DNA of 64,000 nucleotides from Variovorax sp. WS11 (GCF_010499245.1 NZ_JAAGOW010000004.1:682001-746000), one strand, 5' to 3'. Numbered from the stretch's first letter, positions 53,088-62,387 are shown. Program-made: numbers and translations. The notes: generated by a model not told the origin, from the letters alone.

Positions 53088-53885
53088 ATGTCCCCCAGTA
53101 GTCTCACCGTTGAGCATCAGCGAGGCGTTGCCTGGCTCAGGCTCAATCGCCCGCAGGCACTCAACAGCCTGAGCCCTGAGCTGATCAAGGAGTTGGCGGA
53201 AGCATTGCGGGCGATCGAAGATGACAAGACCATCCGTGCATGTGTGCTTGCGAGCACCGGTCGCGCTTTCTCCACCGGCGGAGATCTGAAAGCTCTGGAT
53301 GCGTTTGCCAAGTCAGGCGAGTCCGCCGGGGCGCTGACGGCAGCGTACATGGAGAGCATTTCGACCACTCTGCGAAAGCTGGAGGTGCTGCGAGTGCCGA
53401 CCATCGCTGCGGTGAACGGAATGGCGCTGGCTGGTGGTCTGGAAATCGCCTTGTGTTGCGACATCGTAGTTGCCGTCGAGGAGGCGATGTTTGGCGACGG
53501 CCACGCGAAGTATGGCCTGCTGCCGGGCGGGGGCGGATCGGTGCGGTTGCCCCGGAAGATCGGAGTGAATCGGGCGAAGTACCTGATGCTCACAGGTCAG
53601 AACGTCACGGCACGCACGATGATGGAATGGGGTCTGGTGAGTGAAATCCACCCGGCGGATCAGCTTGAGCATCGCACCCGCGAAATCGCCGAGGTCATCG
53701 CGCAGAACAGCCCCTTGGGCATGCGCAGGATGAAGCAGCTCGTCGACGATGGGTTACAGCACGCTGTGGACGTCGCTCTCAAAGCCGAGCAGGCGGTGGT
53801 AGCGGTGCACAATTTTTCCGGGGACCGGAATGAGGGACTCTCGGCCTTCCGGGAGCGACGGCGGCCTGTGTTCGTTGGGTCCTAG
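53088..53885 (+). CDS. Crotonase-family protein (enoyl-CoA hydratase/isomerase), one catalytic Glu replaced
   Basis: The protein has 265 residues. FSTGGDLKALDA is the oxyanion loop and MALAGGLEIALCCD retains the first glutamate. In the second catalytic segment FGDGHAKYGLLPGGG, a His stands where classical hydratases have Glu (PE-x-x-x-G-x-x-PG). It is therefore more likely an isomerase, hydrolase or lyase of the superfamily than a standard hydratase. A CAAGGAGAAG Shine-Dalgarno precedes the ATG, and the gene closes the TetR-controlled operon. Confidence 0.85.
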   Translation: MSPSSLTVEHQRGVAWLRLNRPQALNSLSPELIKELAEALRAIEDDKTIRACVLASTGRAFSTGGDLKALDAFAKSGESAGALTAAYMESISTTLRKLEVLRVPTIAAVNGMALAGGLEIALCCDIVVAVEEAMFGDGHAKYGLLPGGGGSVRLPRKIGVNRAKYLMLTGQNVTARTMMEWGLVSEIHPADQLEHRTREIAEVIAQNSPLGMRRMKQLVDDGLQHAVDVALKAEQAVVAVHNFSGDRNEGLSAFRERRRPVFVGS

Positions 53886-54007
53886 ACCAGTAGATATCCC
53901 GCTGCGGGCTGTTGCGACCCAGCGGCAGCGCGACCGGCATGCCTTCGGTGGAAGAAAATTGTTGCCGAAGCGGCTCATATGGGATGAAAGCGAGCCGCTG
54001 GAGGGAT

Positions 54008-54424
54008 TCATTCTTTTGCCGATGCACGCTCATCGACACTCCACGAGCCGGCACCCACAGCGCCAAGGCAGAGCAGACCCCCCATGATGGCAGCGTTTTT
54101 CAGAAAGTGATTCAGCTGGTTCTGGTAGGCAGGAGCTTCCGCCGCCCAGAAGGCATGAAAGATCACTGCTGCCAAGCCAGTGAATACGAGCAAGGCCCAT
54201 GCCGCGTACCGGACACGCCATCCCGCAATCAGGGCAAGGCCACCAGCCACCTCAAGCGCAATGGTGGCCACCAGCAGCATTTCGGCGGCAGGCAGCCCTT
54301 TGGATGCCATAAAGCCTGCGACACCGGCGAATCGCCCTATCTTGGCGAGACCGGAGACGAGGAACAAGGCGCCCAGCAGGGTACGCCCAAGCATGAGACT
54401 GAGTGCGGAGTTAGGGTGTGTCAT
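54008..54424 (-). CDS. DoxX-family membrane protein
   Basis: This 138-residue protein has four hydrophobic segments. LGRTLLGALFLVSGLAKIG at the N-terminus and IALEVAGGLALIAGW are typical of the DoxX/DoxD-like family. Its role is unclear; relatives take part in quinone-linked redox processes or are membrane stress proteins. It stands alone between convergent and divergent neighbours. Confidence 0.82.
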   Translation of the reverse strand: MTHPNSALSLMLGRTLLGALFLVSGLAKIGRFAGVAGFMASKGLPAAEMLLVATIALEVAGGLALIAGWRVRYAAWALLVFTGLAAVIFHAFWAAEAPAYQNQLNHFLKNAAIMGGLLCLGAVGAGSWSVDERASAKE

Positions 54425-54463
54425 GGATGTTCTTGTTGCGTTTCGTGAATAGGGTGGGGCCGC

Positions 54464-55456
54464 CTACTGTTCCAGGCTGATGCCGCGCTCGCGGATCAGC
54501 GCATGCCACTTTTTCGTTTCGGAAACGATGTACGCCGACAGAAGACCTGCGTCACTGGGCACGGACTCCCAGGAAGCCTCCTCGAGTTTCTTGCGGACGC
54601 TCGGGTGATTAACGGCTGCCTGCATTTCCAGCGAAAGCTTTTGACGGATGTCGCCTGGCGTGCCGGCGGGAACCACCATGCCCTGCCAGGCATAGGCCTC
54701 AACATCCTTGTAGCCAAGCTCGATCATGGTGGGTACGTCGGGCAGCTGTGAAACTCGCTGTTTTGAGAACGTCACCAGCGGCACCAGCTTGCCGGCCTTG
54801 ATGGCGCTCATGCCAGTCGACGTGTCCACAACTATCAGTGGTATCTGGCCGCCCATGGCATCCTGCATGGCGGGCGCGGCCCCCCGATAGGGCACGTGCA
54901 CCACAAAAGCCGCTGTCCGGCTTTTGAAGAGTTCCATGGCCAGGTGATGAGGACTGCCGTTTCCTGGTGAGCCATAGCTCAGTTTGCCGGGATTCTTTTT
55001 CAGCATGTCTATCAGCTCCTGGGCATTGCGGATCCCGGCGTTGGGCGCGGCAACAATCAGCAGCGGTGTCCGCGCCATCAGGCCGAGGGGGGCGAAATCG
55101 CGCACCGGGTCGTACGGCAGCTTCTTGTAAAGTGCCGGGTTGTAGATCAACACGCCGTTGTCAGCGGTGAAGAGGGTGTAGCCATCGCCCGATGATCTGG
55201 CCGCCACTTCGGCGCCAACGATGGCGCCGGCACCAGCCCGGTTGTCGATGATCACCGGTTGGCCCAACTGCACAGACATCTGGGCCGCGACAGTGCGCGC
55301 CAGGAAGTCCGAGCCTCCCCCGGCGGGATAGCCCACGATCCATTTCACGGGCTTGCTTGGGAAAATTTGGGCAGGGGCTTGGGCCTGGGCACTGACAGAC
55401 ACCGCGATGGCGGCTAGCAGCGTGGCGAGGCAGCCCCCGAAGTTGAGGTAAGGCAT
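54464..55456 (-). CDS. Tripartite tricarboxylate transporter binding protein (Bug/TctC family)
   Basis: The protein has 330 residues with a signal peptide (LATLLAAIAVSVSAQAQA). FPSKPVKWIVGYPAGGGSDF and GAGAIVGAEVAARSSGDGYT are Bug hallmarks. It is divergent from a LysR gene, which is the common genomic setting for Bug proteins, and has no tctAB nearby. The ligand is unknown. Confidence 0.9.
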   Translation of the reverse strand: MPYLNFGGCLATLLAAIAVSVSAQAQAPAQIFPSKPVKWIVGYPAGGGSDFLARTVAAQMSVQLGQPVIIDNRAGAGAIVGAEVAARSSGDGYTLFTADNGVLIYNPALYKKLPYDPVRDFAPLGLMARTPLLIVAAPNAGIRNAQELIDMLKKNPGKLSYGSPGNGSPHHLAMELFKSRTAAFVVHVPYRGAAPAMQDAMGGQIPLIVVDTSTGMSAIKAGKLVPLVTFSKQRVSQLPDVPTMIELGYKDVEAYAWQGMVVPAGTPGDIRQKLSLEMQAAVNHPSVRKKLEEASWESVPSDAGLLSAYIVSETKKWHALIRERGISLEQ

Positions 55457-55525
55457 GGTTGTCTCCTGCTGGGCATTTGCAAATATTGTGCGAAGCGCTC
55501 GTAGCGAATGCGAGTAGGAACCAAG

Positions 55526-55541
55526 TTGACTTATTATTCAA
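55526..55541. promoter_or_regulatory. Possible LysR binding site
   Basis: TTGACTTATTATTCAA is an interrupted dyad (TTGA-N8-TCAA) in the 119-base AT-rich spacer between the divergent tctC-like and lysR genes. LysR regulators often bind T-N11-A dyads in such places. Only one copy is seen, so this is tentative. Confidence 0.35.
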
Positions 55542-55575
55542 TCAGCTTTTTCATATCAACATATCACTCAATCCG

Positions 55576-56493
55576 ATGAATGTCACTTTGCGCCAACTGC
55601 GTGCCTTTGTGGCTGTCGCCAAGGCCGCCAGCTTTACCGAGGCAGCCAGCCGACTGCACATCACGCAGTCGGCGCTGAGTGGTTTGATCAAGGAACTGGA
55701 GCACGTTTTGGGCGTGCAGGTTATTTACCGCAGCACGCGAAAAGTACAGCTGTCCGAGGTCGGCAGCGAGTTCCTGCCTCTGGCGGTTCGTATCCTGCAG
55801 GACCTTGACGAAGCGTTCCACGCGATCCATGACCTGAAGGCCCTGAAGAGCGGCGTTGTCCGGGTCGCTGCGCCGCAGCTGATGGCTTGTACGCTGATGC
55901 CCGAGGTCATCGCAGCATTCAACAGGCAATACCCGGGAGTGCAGATTCGCCTTTCCGACTGCGCCGTGGAGGCAGTGCAGTCAAAGGTGCACAGCGGTGA
56001 AGTCGATTTCGGCATTGGACCGGAACGGGATGTGTCACATGAAATCGCAACGCACAGCTTGTTTGAAATGCCGTTTGTCGCGGTATTTCCGCTGGATCAT
56101 CCGCTGGGCAAGTTGAAGCGCGTGACCTGGGCGGATCTATCCCGCTATCCGCTGATTTCCCTGCAGGGGGAGTACACACAGATATTGAGCGCGGATTTGC
56201 ATGCGGCGTCCGGCAGCTTGACGCTGAGCCCCGATATCGAGGTCACCTTCATGACCACGGCCCTCAGCATGGTCAACGCCGGGCTGGGGGTGACGACCTG
56301 CTTGCCGTATGCCACCTCGCTCCTCGACCTCTACGGCCTGCAAACCCGTTTGCTGCTGGCACCCAAGCTCAGCCGGAAGTTTTATCTGCTGGCCAAGAAG
56401 GAGCGCCCCTTGTCGCCGGCAGCCCAAGGGGTTGCCGACTTCATGCGAGGGTATGTGACCCGGCAAAAATGGAATTCAAGAGGCAGAGCGTAA
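55576..56493 (+). CDS. LysR-family transcriptional regulator
   Basis: This 305-residue regulator has an N-terminal winged HTH (LRQLRAFVAVAKAASFTEAA to ITQSALSGLIKELE) and a LysR substrate domain. ATG at 55576 begins MNVTLRQLR; the open frame extends to 55459 through the AT-rich promoter region and is not used. It probably controls the divergent Bug/TctC gene. Confidence 0.91.
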   Translation: MNVTLRQLRAFVAVAKAASFTEAASRLHITQSALSGLIKELEHVLGVQVIYRSTRKVQLSEVGSEFLPLAVRILQDLDEAFHAIHDLKALKSGVVRVAAPQLMACTLMPEVIAAFNRQYPGVQIRLSDCAVEAVQSKVHSGEVDFGIGPERDVSHEIATHSLFEMPFVAVFPLDHPLGKLKRVTWADLSRYPLISLQGEYTQILSADLHAASGSLTLSPDIEVTFMTTALSMVNAGLGVTTCLPYATSLLDLYGLQTRLLLAPKLSRKFYLLAKKERPLSPAAQGVADFMRGYVTRQKWNSRGRA

Positions 56494-56667
56494 GACGACT
56501 CAAAGCCATTGCGGCCATTGGTGCGATGCGCTCCTTGCCGGGCACCCCACGGGCCAATGGGGTGGCAATGTTGCGGCAGCGGCTTCGGCGGTCGAACGCG
56601 GCCTGCAGTTCGCCCTTGCTCTCAAGGCTTCCTCCCCTGGTTGCCCTGGGTCAGCATCGAGGGTGGC

Positions 56668-57563
56668 ATGAGCGCTACCATCTGTTCCATAGCGCACCGT
56701 GCTGTCGGTACGAAAGGACACTCCGTTTTGGCCCGTTTGGATCCCCGCAACAAGTCACGCTATTGGCACGCGCCTGGCCCGCCGGGGATGGACCTGCTGC
56801 ATGCCGATTTCACGACGCACGAGTACGCCCCTCATGTGCACGACTCCCTCGTCGTCGCGGTGACGGAAGCAGGCGGTTCGGAATCCAAGAGCCGTGGTCG
56901 CACGGACGTTGCCCATCCGCAGGCGTTGCTCGTCTTCAACCCTTCCGAACCGCATTCAGGCCGGATGGGCGGCAGCGAGCGCTGGCGGTATCGATCGTTC
57001 TACCTGGCCGAGTCGGCCATCCAGGACGTTCTGGACGCCGTCGGAATCGATCAACCGGGGTACTTCACGTCGAATGTGGTGCGCGACCCGGACCTCGTCG
57101 CTCGATTTCTCACGCTCCACCGCGTCCTGGACGGAGAACCGCAGGACGCGCTGCTTCATCGCGAGTTGGTGGTGCGCACCTTCGGCGATTTGGCTCCAGC
57201 GGCATGGGCAGGCCTCCCGGACGCATGCCTGAAGCCCCTGGTGATTCCGACTCGCTCGCACCCGTTCTCGAACTCGTGCGCGACTGCCATGCCGACAGCT
57301 TGACGCTCGAGCAAATGGGCGCGGCTGCGGGTCTGACGCCGTTCCAGCTGATCGTGGCATTCAAACGAACGATGGGTCTGACGCCGCACGCCTATCTAAC
57401 GCAGTTGCGCCTCAGGGCCGCTCTGCGTCGGCTGCACGCCGGCCAGTCCGTCGTCGAAGCGGCACTCTCCTCGGGCTTCTATGACCAGAGTGCGCTGAAC
57501 AAGCACTTCAAGCGCACCTTCGGCATGACACCTCTCCAGTACGTCCACGCGCGATTGTCCTGA
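56668..57563 (+). pseudogene. AraC-family regulator interrupted by a frameshift
   Basis: From ATG 56668 an N-terminal cupin half (TTHEYAPHVHDSLVVAVTEA, then LLVFNPSEPHSG) runs in one frame to beyond 57200. The C-terminal HTH half (LTLEQMGAAAGLTPFQLIVA to FYDQSALNKHFKRTFGMTPL) is in another frame and ends at 57563. The shift falls in the interdomain linker, at roughly 57200-57240. A sequencing error or a single indel would explain it, since the two halves are otherwise intact. The AlaX and EamA genes that follow are typical partners of this regulator type. Confidence 0.75.
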
Positions 57564-57645
57564 GATCTGCTGCGTCGCCCTCAATTCTGACCAATAGCAT
57601 CTCGAGCCGTCCTGCCATGCTGGCGCCCCATCAGCAGGGCAACCC

Positions 57646-58371
57646 ATGACACGACTCTTCTGCCAAGACGATCCTGAGATCCTGACACTGAATGCGACGG
57701 TCGTCAGGACACGACCGGGCGCGGTTCTTCTCTCCCGGCATCCCTTCTATCCCGGCGGCGGTGGTCAGCTCCCGGACAAAGGAGTCATCCGGTGGCAAGG
57801 CGGCGAAGCCCCGGTCACCGGCTTTTGCGAGGAGGGCAGTTCAATCTGGATCGAGATCGCGGGCGGCCTCGAGATTGCGGGCGATGTCCAGGTGGCGGCC
57901 GATCCCGTGTTCCGACAGCTCATGCTCATGCGGGAGCTCCACACCGATCTGCACATCCTGAATGCGTTGGTTTTCAGGGACTTCGACGGCGCTTTGGTGA
58001 CCGGCGTCCAGATGAACGAAGATGGGACAGCACGCATCGACTTCGACCTGCCGGATGCCGACAACGATCGCCTGCGAGCCCTGGAGCCGGAGCTGAACGA
58101 CGTGGTCGCCCAAGACCTCGCCGTCGAAACGAGCTACGTGTCCATGACAGCCGCCCACGCAGAGAAGGGCCTGCTGCGCTCCCGCTCGGTCGCGCCGCCG
58201 CCTTCCTCGGAAGGCCTGATCCGCATCGTCGAGATCGCTGGCCTCGATCGACAAGCCTGTGGCGGAACGCATCTCGGCTCCACGGGCGCTTCGCGCCCGA
58301 TCCGAATTCTCAAGATCGAGAACAAGGGCCGTTCCAACCGCCGGGTCCGCATCGGCCTGCAGGGCCTGTGA
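57646..58371 (+). CDS. alaX: Alanyl-tRNA editing protein, AlaX family
   Basis: The protein has 241 residues and the AlaRS editing-domain fold. ELHTDLHILNAL provides the HxxxH zinc site and DRQACGGTHLGSTG the CxxxH site, while HPFYPGGGGQLPDKG is the conserved glycine-rich entry. It hydrolyses mischarged Ser-tRNA(Ala) or a related aminoacyl species in trans. Its stop overlaps the start of the EamA exporter gene (TGATG). Confidence 0.9.
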   Translation: MTRLFCQDDPEILTLNATVVRTRPGAVLLSRHPFYPGGGGQLPDKGVIRWQGGEAPVTGFCEEGSSIWIEIAGGLEIAGDVQVAADPVFRQLMLMRELHTDLHILNALVFRDFDGALVTGVQMNEDGTARIDFDLPDADNDRLRALEPELNDVVAQDLAVETSYVSMTAAHAEKGLLRSRSVAPPPSSEGLIRIVEIAGLDRQACGGTHLGSTGASRPIRILKIENKGRSNRRVRIGLQGL

Positions 58372-59309
58372 TGCGCACCGCGCTCCTCGCCCTGTGGGCC
58401 CGCCCCGTCTGGCTGTTGTGGCTCCCGCCTGCGTTCTGGTCCGGCAACCTCGTGCTGGGCCGCGCGCTCGGGCCTGTCTTTCCGCCGGTCTCCCTGGCGG
58501 TCGGCCGCTGGGTCGTCGCCCTTGCCGTCTTGATGCCTTTCGTTTGCCGACAAGCCTGGCGGGAGCGCGATCTGCTGGCCCGGCACTGGGTGCTCATTGC
58601 CGCTTGTGGCGCTTTCGGCATCGCCGGCTACAACGCGCTGGGCTACCTTGCCTTGCAGGCCGTGCCGGCCGCAAGCGTCGCGTTCCTCAATTCGACCTTG
58701 CCGCTCATGGTGCCGCTCGCGGCAGGGGTCCTCGGCGTCGAGCGCATCACCTGGAAGGCGCTTCTCGGCATCGCCATCTCGTTCGCCGGGGTCGCCTGGA
58801 TCGTGGCGCGCGGTGACATGGCGAGCCTCGCCGCGTTGCGCTTCGAGGGCGGCGAGTTGCTGGTGCTCTTGGCCGTTGCCAACTATGCCGTCTATTCCGT
58901 GCTGCTGCGGCGCAAGCCCGCGACGATCAGCCCGCTGGTGTTTCTGGCGGCGACCATGGCGGCAGGGCTGCTCGTGCTGATGCCCTTCTGGGCCTTTGAA
59001 CTCGCGCGCGGCGCACGCATCCCGAGCGACCCGGCATCGGTCGGCGCGGTTCTCTACATCGGCGTCTTCGCATCGCTCTTCGCCTTCATCCTCTGGAGCC
59101 GCTGCGTCGCAACGCTCGGCGCGACGGTGACGGGCGTTTCGTTCCACCTCGTCGCGCTGTTCACCGCACTCCTGGCCTTTCTCATGCTGGGAGAGCCCGT
59201 GCGCGCTTTCCATGTCGCGGGCATCGCGCTCATCCTGCTCGGCTTCTTCGTCACGACGCTCCAGCCCGCGGAGCGCGTATCACCGACATCGGCGCCATCG
59301 CAACCTTGA
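58371..59309 (+). CDS. EamA/RhaT-family inner-membrane exporter
   Basis: This 312-residue protein has ten predicted membrane helices in two EamA repeats (first repeat PPAFWSGNLVLGRALG, second GGELLVLLAVANYAVYSVLL). AVPAASVAFLNSTLPLMVPL is the characteristic end of the first repeat. It is coupled to alaX by a one-base overlap. It is likely an amino-acid or metabolite exporter. Confidence 0.9.
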   Translation: MRTALLALWARPVWLLWLPPAFWSGNLVLGRALGPVFPPVSLAVGRWVVALAVLMPFVCRQAWRERDLLARHWVLIAACGAFGIAGYNALGYLALQAVPAASVAFLNSTLPLMVPLAAGVLGVERITWKALLGIAISFAGVAWIVARGDMASLAALRFEGGELLVLLAVANYAVYSVLLRRKPATISPLVFLAATMAAGLLVLMPFWAFELARGARIPSDPASVGAVLYIGVFASLFAFILWSRCVATLGATVTGVSFHLVALFTALLAFLMLGEPVRAFHVAGIALILLGFFVTTLQPAERVSPTSAPSQP

Positions 59310-60433
59310 TCAGACCATTGACACGGCAGAGATCCTTCGGACGCTGGTCGCCTTAGACACGACCTCACACCGGTCCAACCTGGATCTCATCCGCTGGATG
59401 GCGGCGTACCTGGAAGGGCATGGCGCCAAGGCGCGGTTGATCCACAGCGACGATGGCGCAAAGGCCAACCTGCTGGCAACGATCGGCCCGGACGTGGCGG
59501 GCGGCGTTGTCCTGTCCGGGCATACCGACGTGGTCCCGGTCGTGGATCAGGACTGGGATTCCGACCCCTTCACGCTGGTCGAGCGCGATGGACGGTTTCA
59601 AGGGCGGGGATCGGCCGACATGAAGGGGTTTATTGCGGCATGCCTCGCTGCAGTGCCGCGCTGGTGCCGCCTGAATTTGCGCCGCCCCATCCATCTGGCG
59701 TTCTCCTACGACGAGGAGGTGGGATGCTTTGGCGTGCCACGTCTGATCGCCGACCTGCAGGCGCGTGTTCAGTCGCCAGCCTTGGCCATCATTGGCGAGC
59801 CGACCGAGATGCGCATCGGACTGGCGCATCGGGGCTTCTATGGTCATCGGACCACCTTCCGAGGCCGCCCGGCGCATTCCAGCGATCCAAGCTCGGGAAT
59901 CAGCGCCATCGAGCCGGCAGCGCTGCTGGTCGTGGAGTTGGCAAAAGTTCGGGCGCACACTGTCCATGCGGGGCAATCGCACCACCGTCAATGTGGACCG
60001 TATCGGTGGAGGGACTGCGATCAATATCGTGCCCGGTTGTTGCGAGGTGCTGTGGGAATTCCGGCCGCCGGATGAGGTCAGCACAGCGGCCGTGAAGGCC
60101 GAGCTCGAACGGCTGCTGGCCGTGGTGTCGTCAGACGTGGAGGTAGAGATGGCGCAGATCGCCGGGGTGCCGGCGCTCGCGGCAAGGAATGACAGTGCCG
60201 CGGTGGCCATTGCCAGAGCGTTGGGTGCGCTGGGGCCGCCAGGCGAAGTTCCGTTTGGAACCGAGGCGGGCTTTTTTGAGCAGGCCGGCATCCCTTCGCT
60301 GGTTTGCGGACCTGGTGCCATCTCGCAGGCGCATCAGCCGAATGAGTGGATCGCTTCCAGCGAGCTGAAGGCTGTTGATCGCTTTCTTGCAAGGCTCGGC
60401 GCATGGGCGACCGGCGCCGAAGTGCGTGAGTAA
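59310..60433 (+). pseudogene. argE: Acetylornithine deacetylase-like peptidase gene (argE), decayed
   Basis: An M20-family sequence begins right after the eamA stop with IDTAEILRTLVALDTTS but has no start codon in place; the nearest in-frame ATG lies at 59212 inside eamA. The metal and active-site motifs SGHTDVVPV, GRGSADMKGF and SYDEEVGCFG are present. Near 59945-59985 the frame changes and the sequence expected before TTVNVDRIGGGTAINIVPG appears shortened. The rest continues to 60433 (FGTEAGFFEQ, CGPG). The missing start and the frameshift with local loss argue for a pseudogene. Confidence 0.8.
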
Positions 60434-60635
60434 CGCTTGTGCCGAGTCATGCGCGCAAACCGTTTGAGGCGCAGGGTCCATACATGCACGAAAGATGCGA
60501 TCACCCCAATCACTGTCCCGTTCGCGGATTTGCGCGCTCTCCTTGCCTAAGGTTACGCTCCCGCCGCTCGACTTCTCGGGCCGGTTGCATGATGGTTCCT
60601 CTTCGATCTCCTCTTCGAGGACGCGGGGGAAGCCG
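60434..60635. other. Intergenic region without recognisable gene
   Basis: Nothing convincing is seen here apart from a short direct repeat (CCTCTTCGA) near 60598-60620. An open frame runs through it on the minus strand but lacks protein-like composition. Confidence 0.4.
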
Positions 60636-60986
60636 ATGCAAAAAACCATGTCGAGGTTCGCCGCTCGTATCCGCGGGCTTGCGCCATATTTCCGGGTTGC
60701 GCAACCGCGCAAGACCAATCCGGTGATCCCGCAGTCGTTCGATGCGGCGCAGGTGAAGCTTGTTCTGCGACTCGGCGAGTTGCATCGCGACGACCCGGCG
60801 CACGCGGCGCAGATGCTCGAGTCCTGGGTGTTGGCCGAGGTCTTCTCTGCGGCGCAACAGTCCATGATTGCAAGCCTGCTGAGGCTTGAGCACGACGACC
60901 TTTTGCAGACGCTCTTCGATTGCGCGTCGACCGACGAGGCGCGCCGTGTTGTCGGTGAAGAGTTGCTGCGGCTGGCGCGCCAGTAG
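60636..60986 (+). CDS. Hypothetical protein, helical
   Basis: This 116-residue frame begins MQKTMSRFAARIRGL after a GGGGGAAG. The last 80 residues form a plausible amphipathic helical domain (FDAAQVKLVLRLGELHRDDP and LEHDDLLQTLFDCASTDEAR). The N-terminus is basic. No family was recognised. The in-frame GTG-like upstream extension to 60495 is less convincing. Confidence 0.5.
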   Translation: MQKTMSRFAARIRGLAPYFRVAQPRKTNPVIPQSFDAAQVKLVLRLGELHRDDPAHAAQMLESWVLAEVFSAAQQSMIASLLRLEHDDLLQTLFDCASTDEARRVVGEELLRLARQ

Positions 60987-61008
60987 GGCTGGCGCGTGAC
61001 ACCAGGCG

Positions 61009-61542
61009 TCAGTCGTGACCGAGCAACTCAAGCACCCGGCCATCGCCCACGAACGATTCGGCCACCAGCATCCGGAATGCCGCATCGCGCTGGAACCGTG
61101 GCAGTGCGATCGCCGGCTTCAGGAACTCGACCTGAAACGTTTGCGCCGTTCCGCGCCGAAACGCTTGCCCCGGCGCCACGATCCAGCGTGCCGAAAAGCC
61201 TTCGTTGTCCACAACGAGGGCGCAGCGGTGCTCGCCTTCGAGGACCAGCGAGTCTTCGGAGGGGAGCTGGGACGCGCGCAGCGTGAGCTCGACGAGGGCA
61301 TGGGGGTGGAATGTGCTGCCCGCCTCGAAACCCGCCGGCTCCGCAGCCACCGGGCGCCGCAGCTTGGCAATGAGCCAGGCTATGACATTGCCGATGATCG
61401 GCAGCCACAGCAGCATCAACAAGGTGCCGACCCGGGTGATCGTAGCGCGTCGTTCCCTGGCAGGCTGGTGAGGTGCGCCCGCGAGCCGTTTGCGCCTCGG
61501 TTGCCCGCCGCTCAGGTGTAACGCTTCTCCAGCGCATCCCAT
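61009..61542 (-). CDS. Hypothetical protein with one membrane segment
   Basis: This frame has up to 177 residues. A single membrane helix (LLMLLWLPIIGNVIAWLIAK) is followed by a soluble beta-rich domain (ALVELTLRASQLPSEDSLVL, FSARWIVAPGQAFRRGTAQT). The start is uncertain: ATG at 61542 overlaps the preceding lyase gene by 31 bases, and ATG at 61416 would begin inside the helix. It may be an envelope protein. It is downstream of the lyase gene in the same direction. Confidence 0.6.
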   Translation of the reverse strand: MGCAGEALHLSGGQPRRKRLAGAPHQPARERRATITRVGTLLMLLWLPIIGNVIAWLIAKLRRPVAAEPAGFEAGSTFHPHALVELTLRASQLPSEDSLVLEGEHRCALVVDNEGFSARWIVAPGQAFRRGTAQTFQVEFLKPAIALPRFQRDAAFRMLVAESFVGDGRVLELLGHD

Positions 61543-62372
61543 TCGGGTTTGCCGACCAGCCGCTGGCGTTCGGCGAACGGCGTCACCAGAGCCGAATCTT
61601 CATCGATGCGCCTGGTCTCGCGCAGCACAGTCAGCGCCTTCTGCATGCCGGCAACGGCGCCCTGCAGCGCAGCGTTGGCGTACAGCACGATGCCGTAGCC
61701 CAATCCGCCCAGTTCTTCAGCGCCGAAGATCGGGGTCCGGCCACCGATCACCATGTTCATCAGCTGAGGCTTGACCAGCCGCTGCGGCAACGCGCGGATC
61801 TCCTCGGCCGTGGTCACCGCTTCGACAAACAGGATGTCGGCACCGGCGTCGGCAAACTTCTGGGCGCGCTCGATGGCCGCCTCGAAGCCTTGCGTGGCGC
61901 AGGCATCGGTGCGGGCCATGATGAGGAAGTCGGGGTCGTGCCGGGCATCCACGGCGGCCTTGATCTTGCCGACGGCCTCCTCGGTGGAAATGACCTCCTT
62001 GCCCGAGAAATGCCCGCAGCGCTTGGGCGCCACCTGGTCCTCGAGCTGGATGCAGTCGGCGCCCGCGCGTTCCAGCACGCGAACGGTGTGGCGCACGTTC
62101 AGCGCGTTGCCGAAGCCGGTGTCGGCATCGACGATCAAGGGGACGCTCACCGCATCGCGGATCCGCGCGGTGTGGTCGGCGATCTCGTGCAGGCCCATGA
62201 AGCCTTGGTCCGGCATGCCGAACCACATGTTGGTGACGCCGGCGCCGGTGACGTAGATCGCCTCGAAACCCAGGTCTTCGATGACCTTGGCCGACAGGGC
62301 ATTGAAGGCGCCGGGCACGAGGACGCCGCGACGGGCTTCGGCCAGGGACTTGAGGGTCTTGCGGGTGGACAT
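61512..62372 (-). CDS. PEP mutase/isocitrate lyase superfamily enzyme (2-methylisocitrate lyase or dimethylmalate lyase-like)
   Basis: The protein has 286 residues and the TIM-barrel of the ICL/PEPM family. VPLIVDADTGFGNALN holds the Mg-binding Asp, and LEDQVAPKRCGHFSGKEVI is the catalytic KRCGH loop of lyases. PrpB proteins usually have PNK after KRCGH, whereas this one has FSGK, so it may be closer to dimethylmalate lyase or oxaloacetate decarboxylase-like members. It lies 16 bases after prpF on the same strand, which supports a C4-C7 branched tricarboxylate substrate. Confidence 0.85.
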   Translation of the reverse strand: MSTRKTLKSLAEARRGVLVPGAFNALSAKVIEDLGFEAIYVTGAGVTNMWFGMPDQGFMGLHEIADHTARIRDAVSVPLIVDADTGFGNALNVRHTVRVLERAGADCIQLEDQVAPKRCGHFSGKEVISTEEAVGKIKAAVDARHDPDFLIMARTDACATQGFEAAIERAQKFADAGADILFVEAVTTAEEIRALPQRLVKPQLMNMVIGGRTPIFGAEELGGLGYGIVLYANAALQGAVAGMQKALTVLRETRRIDEDSALVTPFAERQRLVGKPEWDALEKRYT

Positions 62373-62387
62373 ACCTGAAACTTCCAA

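Noticed and set aside
57952..58300. Suspicion that AlaX zinc ligands were altered
   Set aside because: HTDLH and CGGTH still supply the HxxxH and CxxxH ligands, so the site is intact.
60131..60865. 244-codon minus-strand frame over the argE remnant and hypothetical gene
   Set aside because: No domain or Shine-Dalgarno was seen, and the composition is that of a shadow frame; it is opposite recognisable argE sequence for much of its length.
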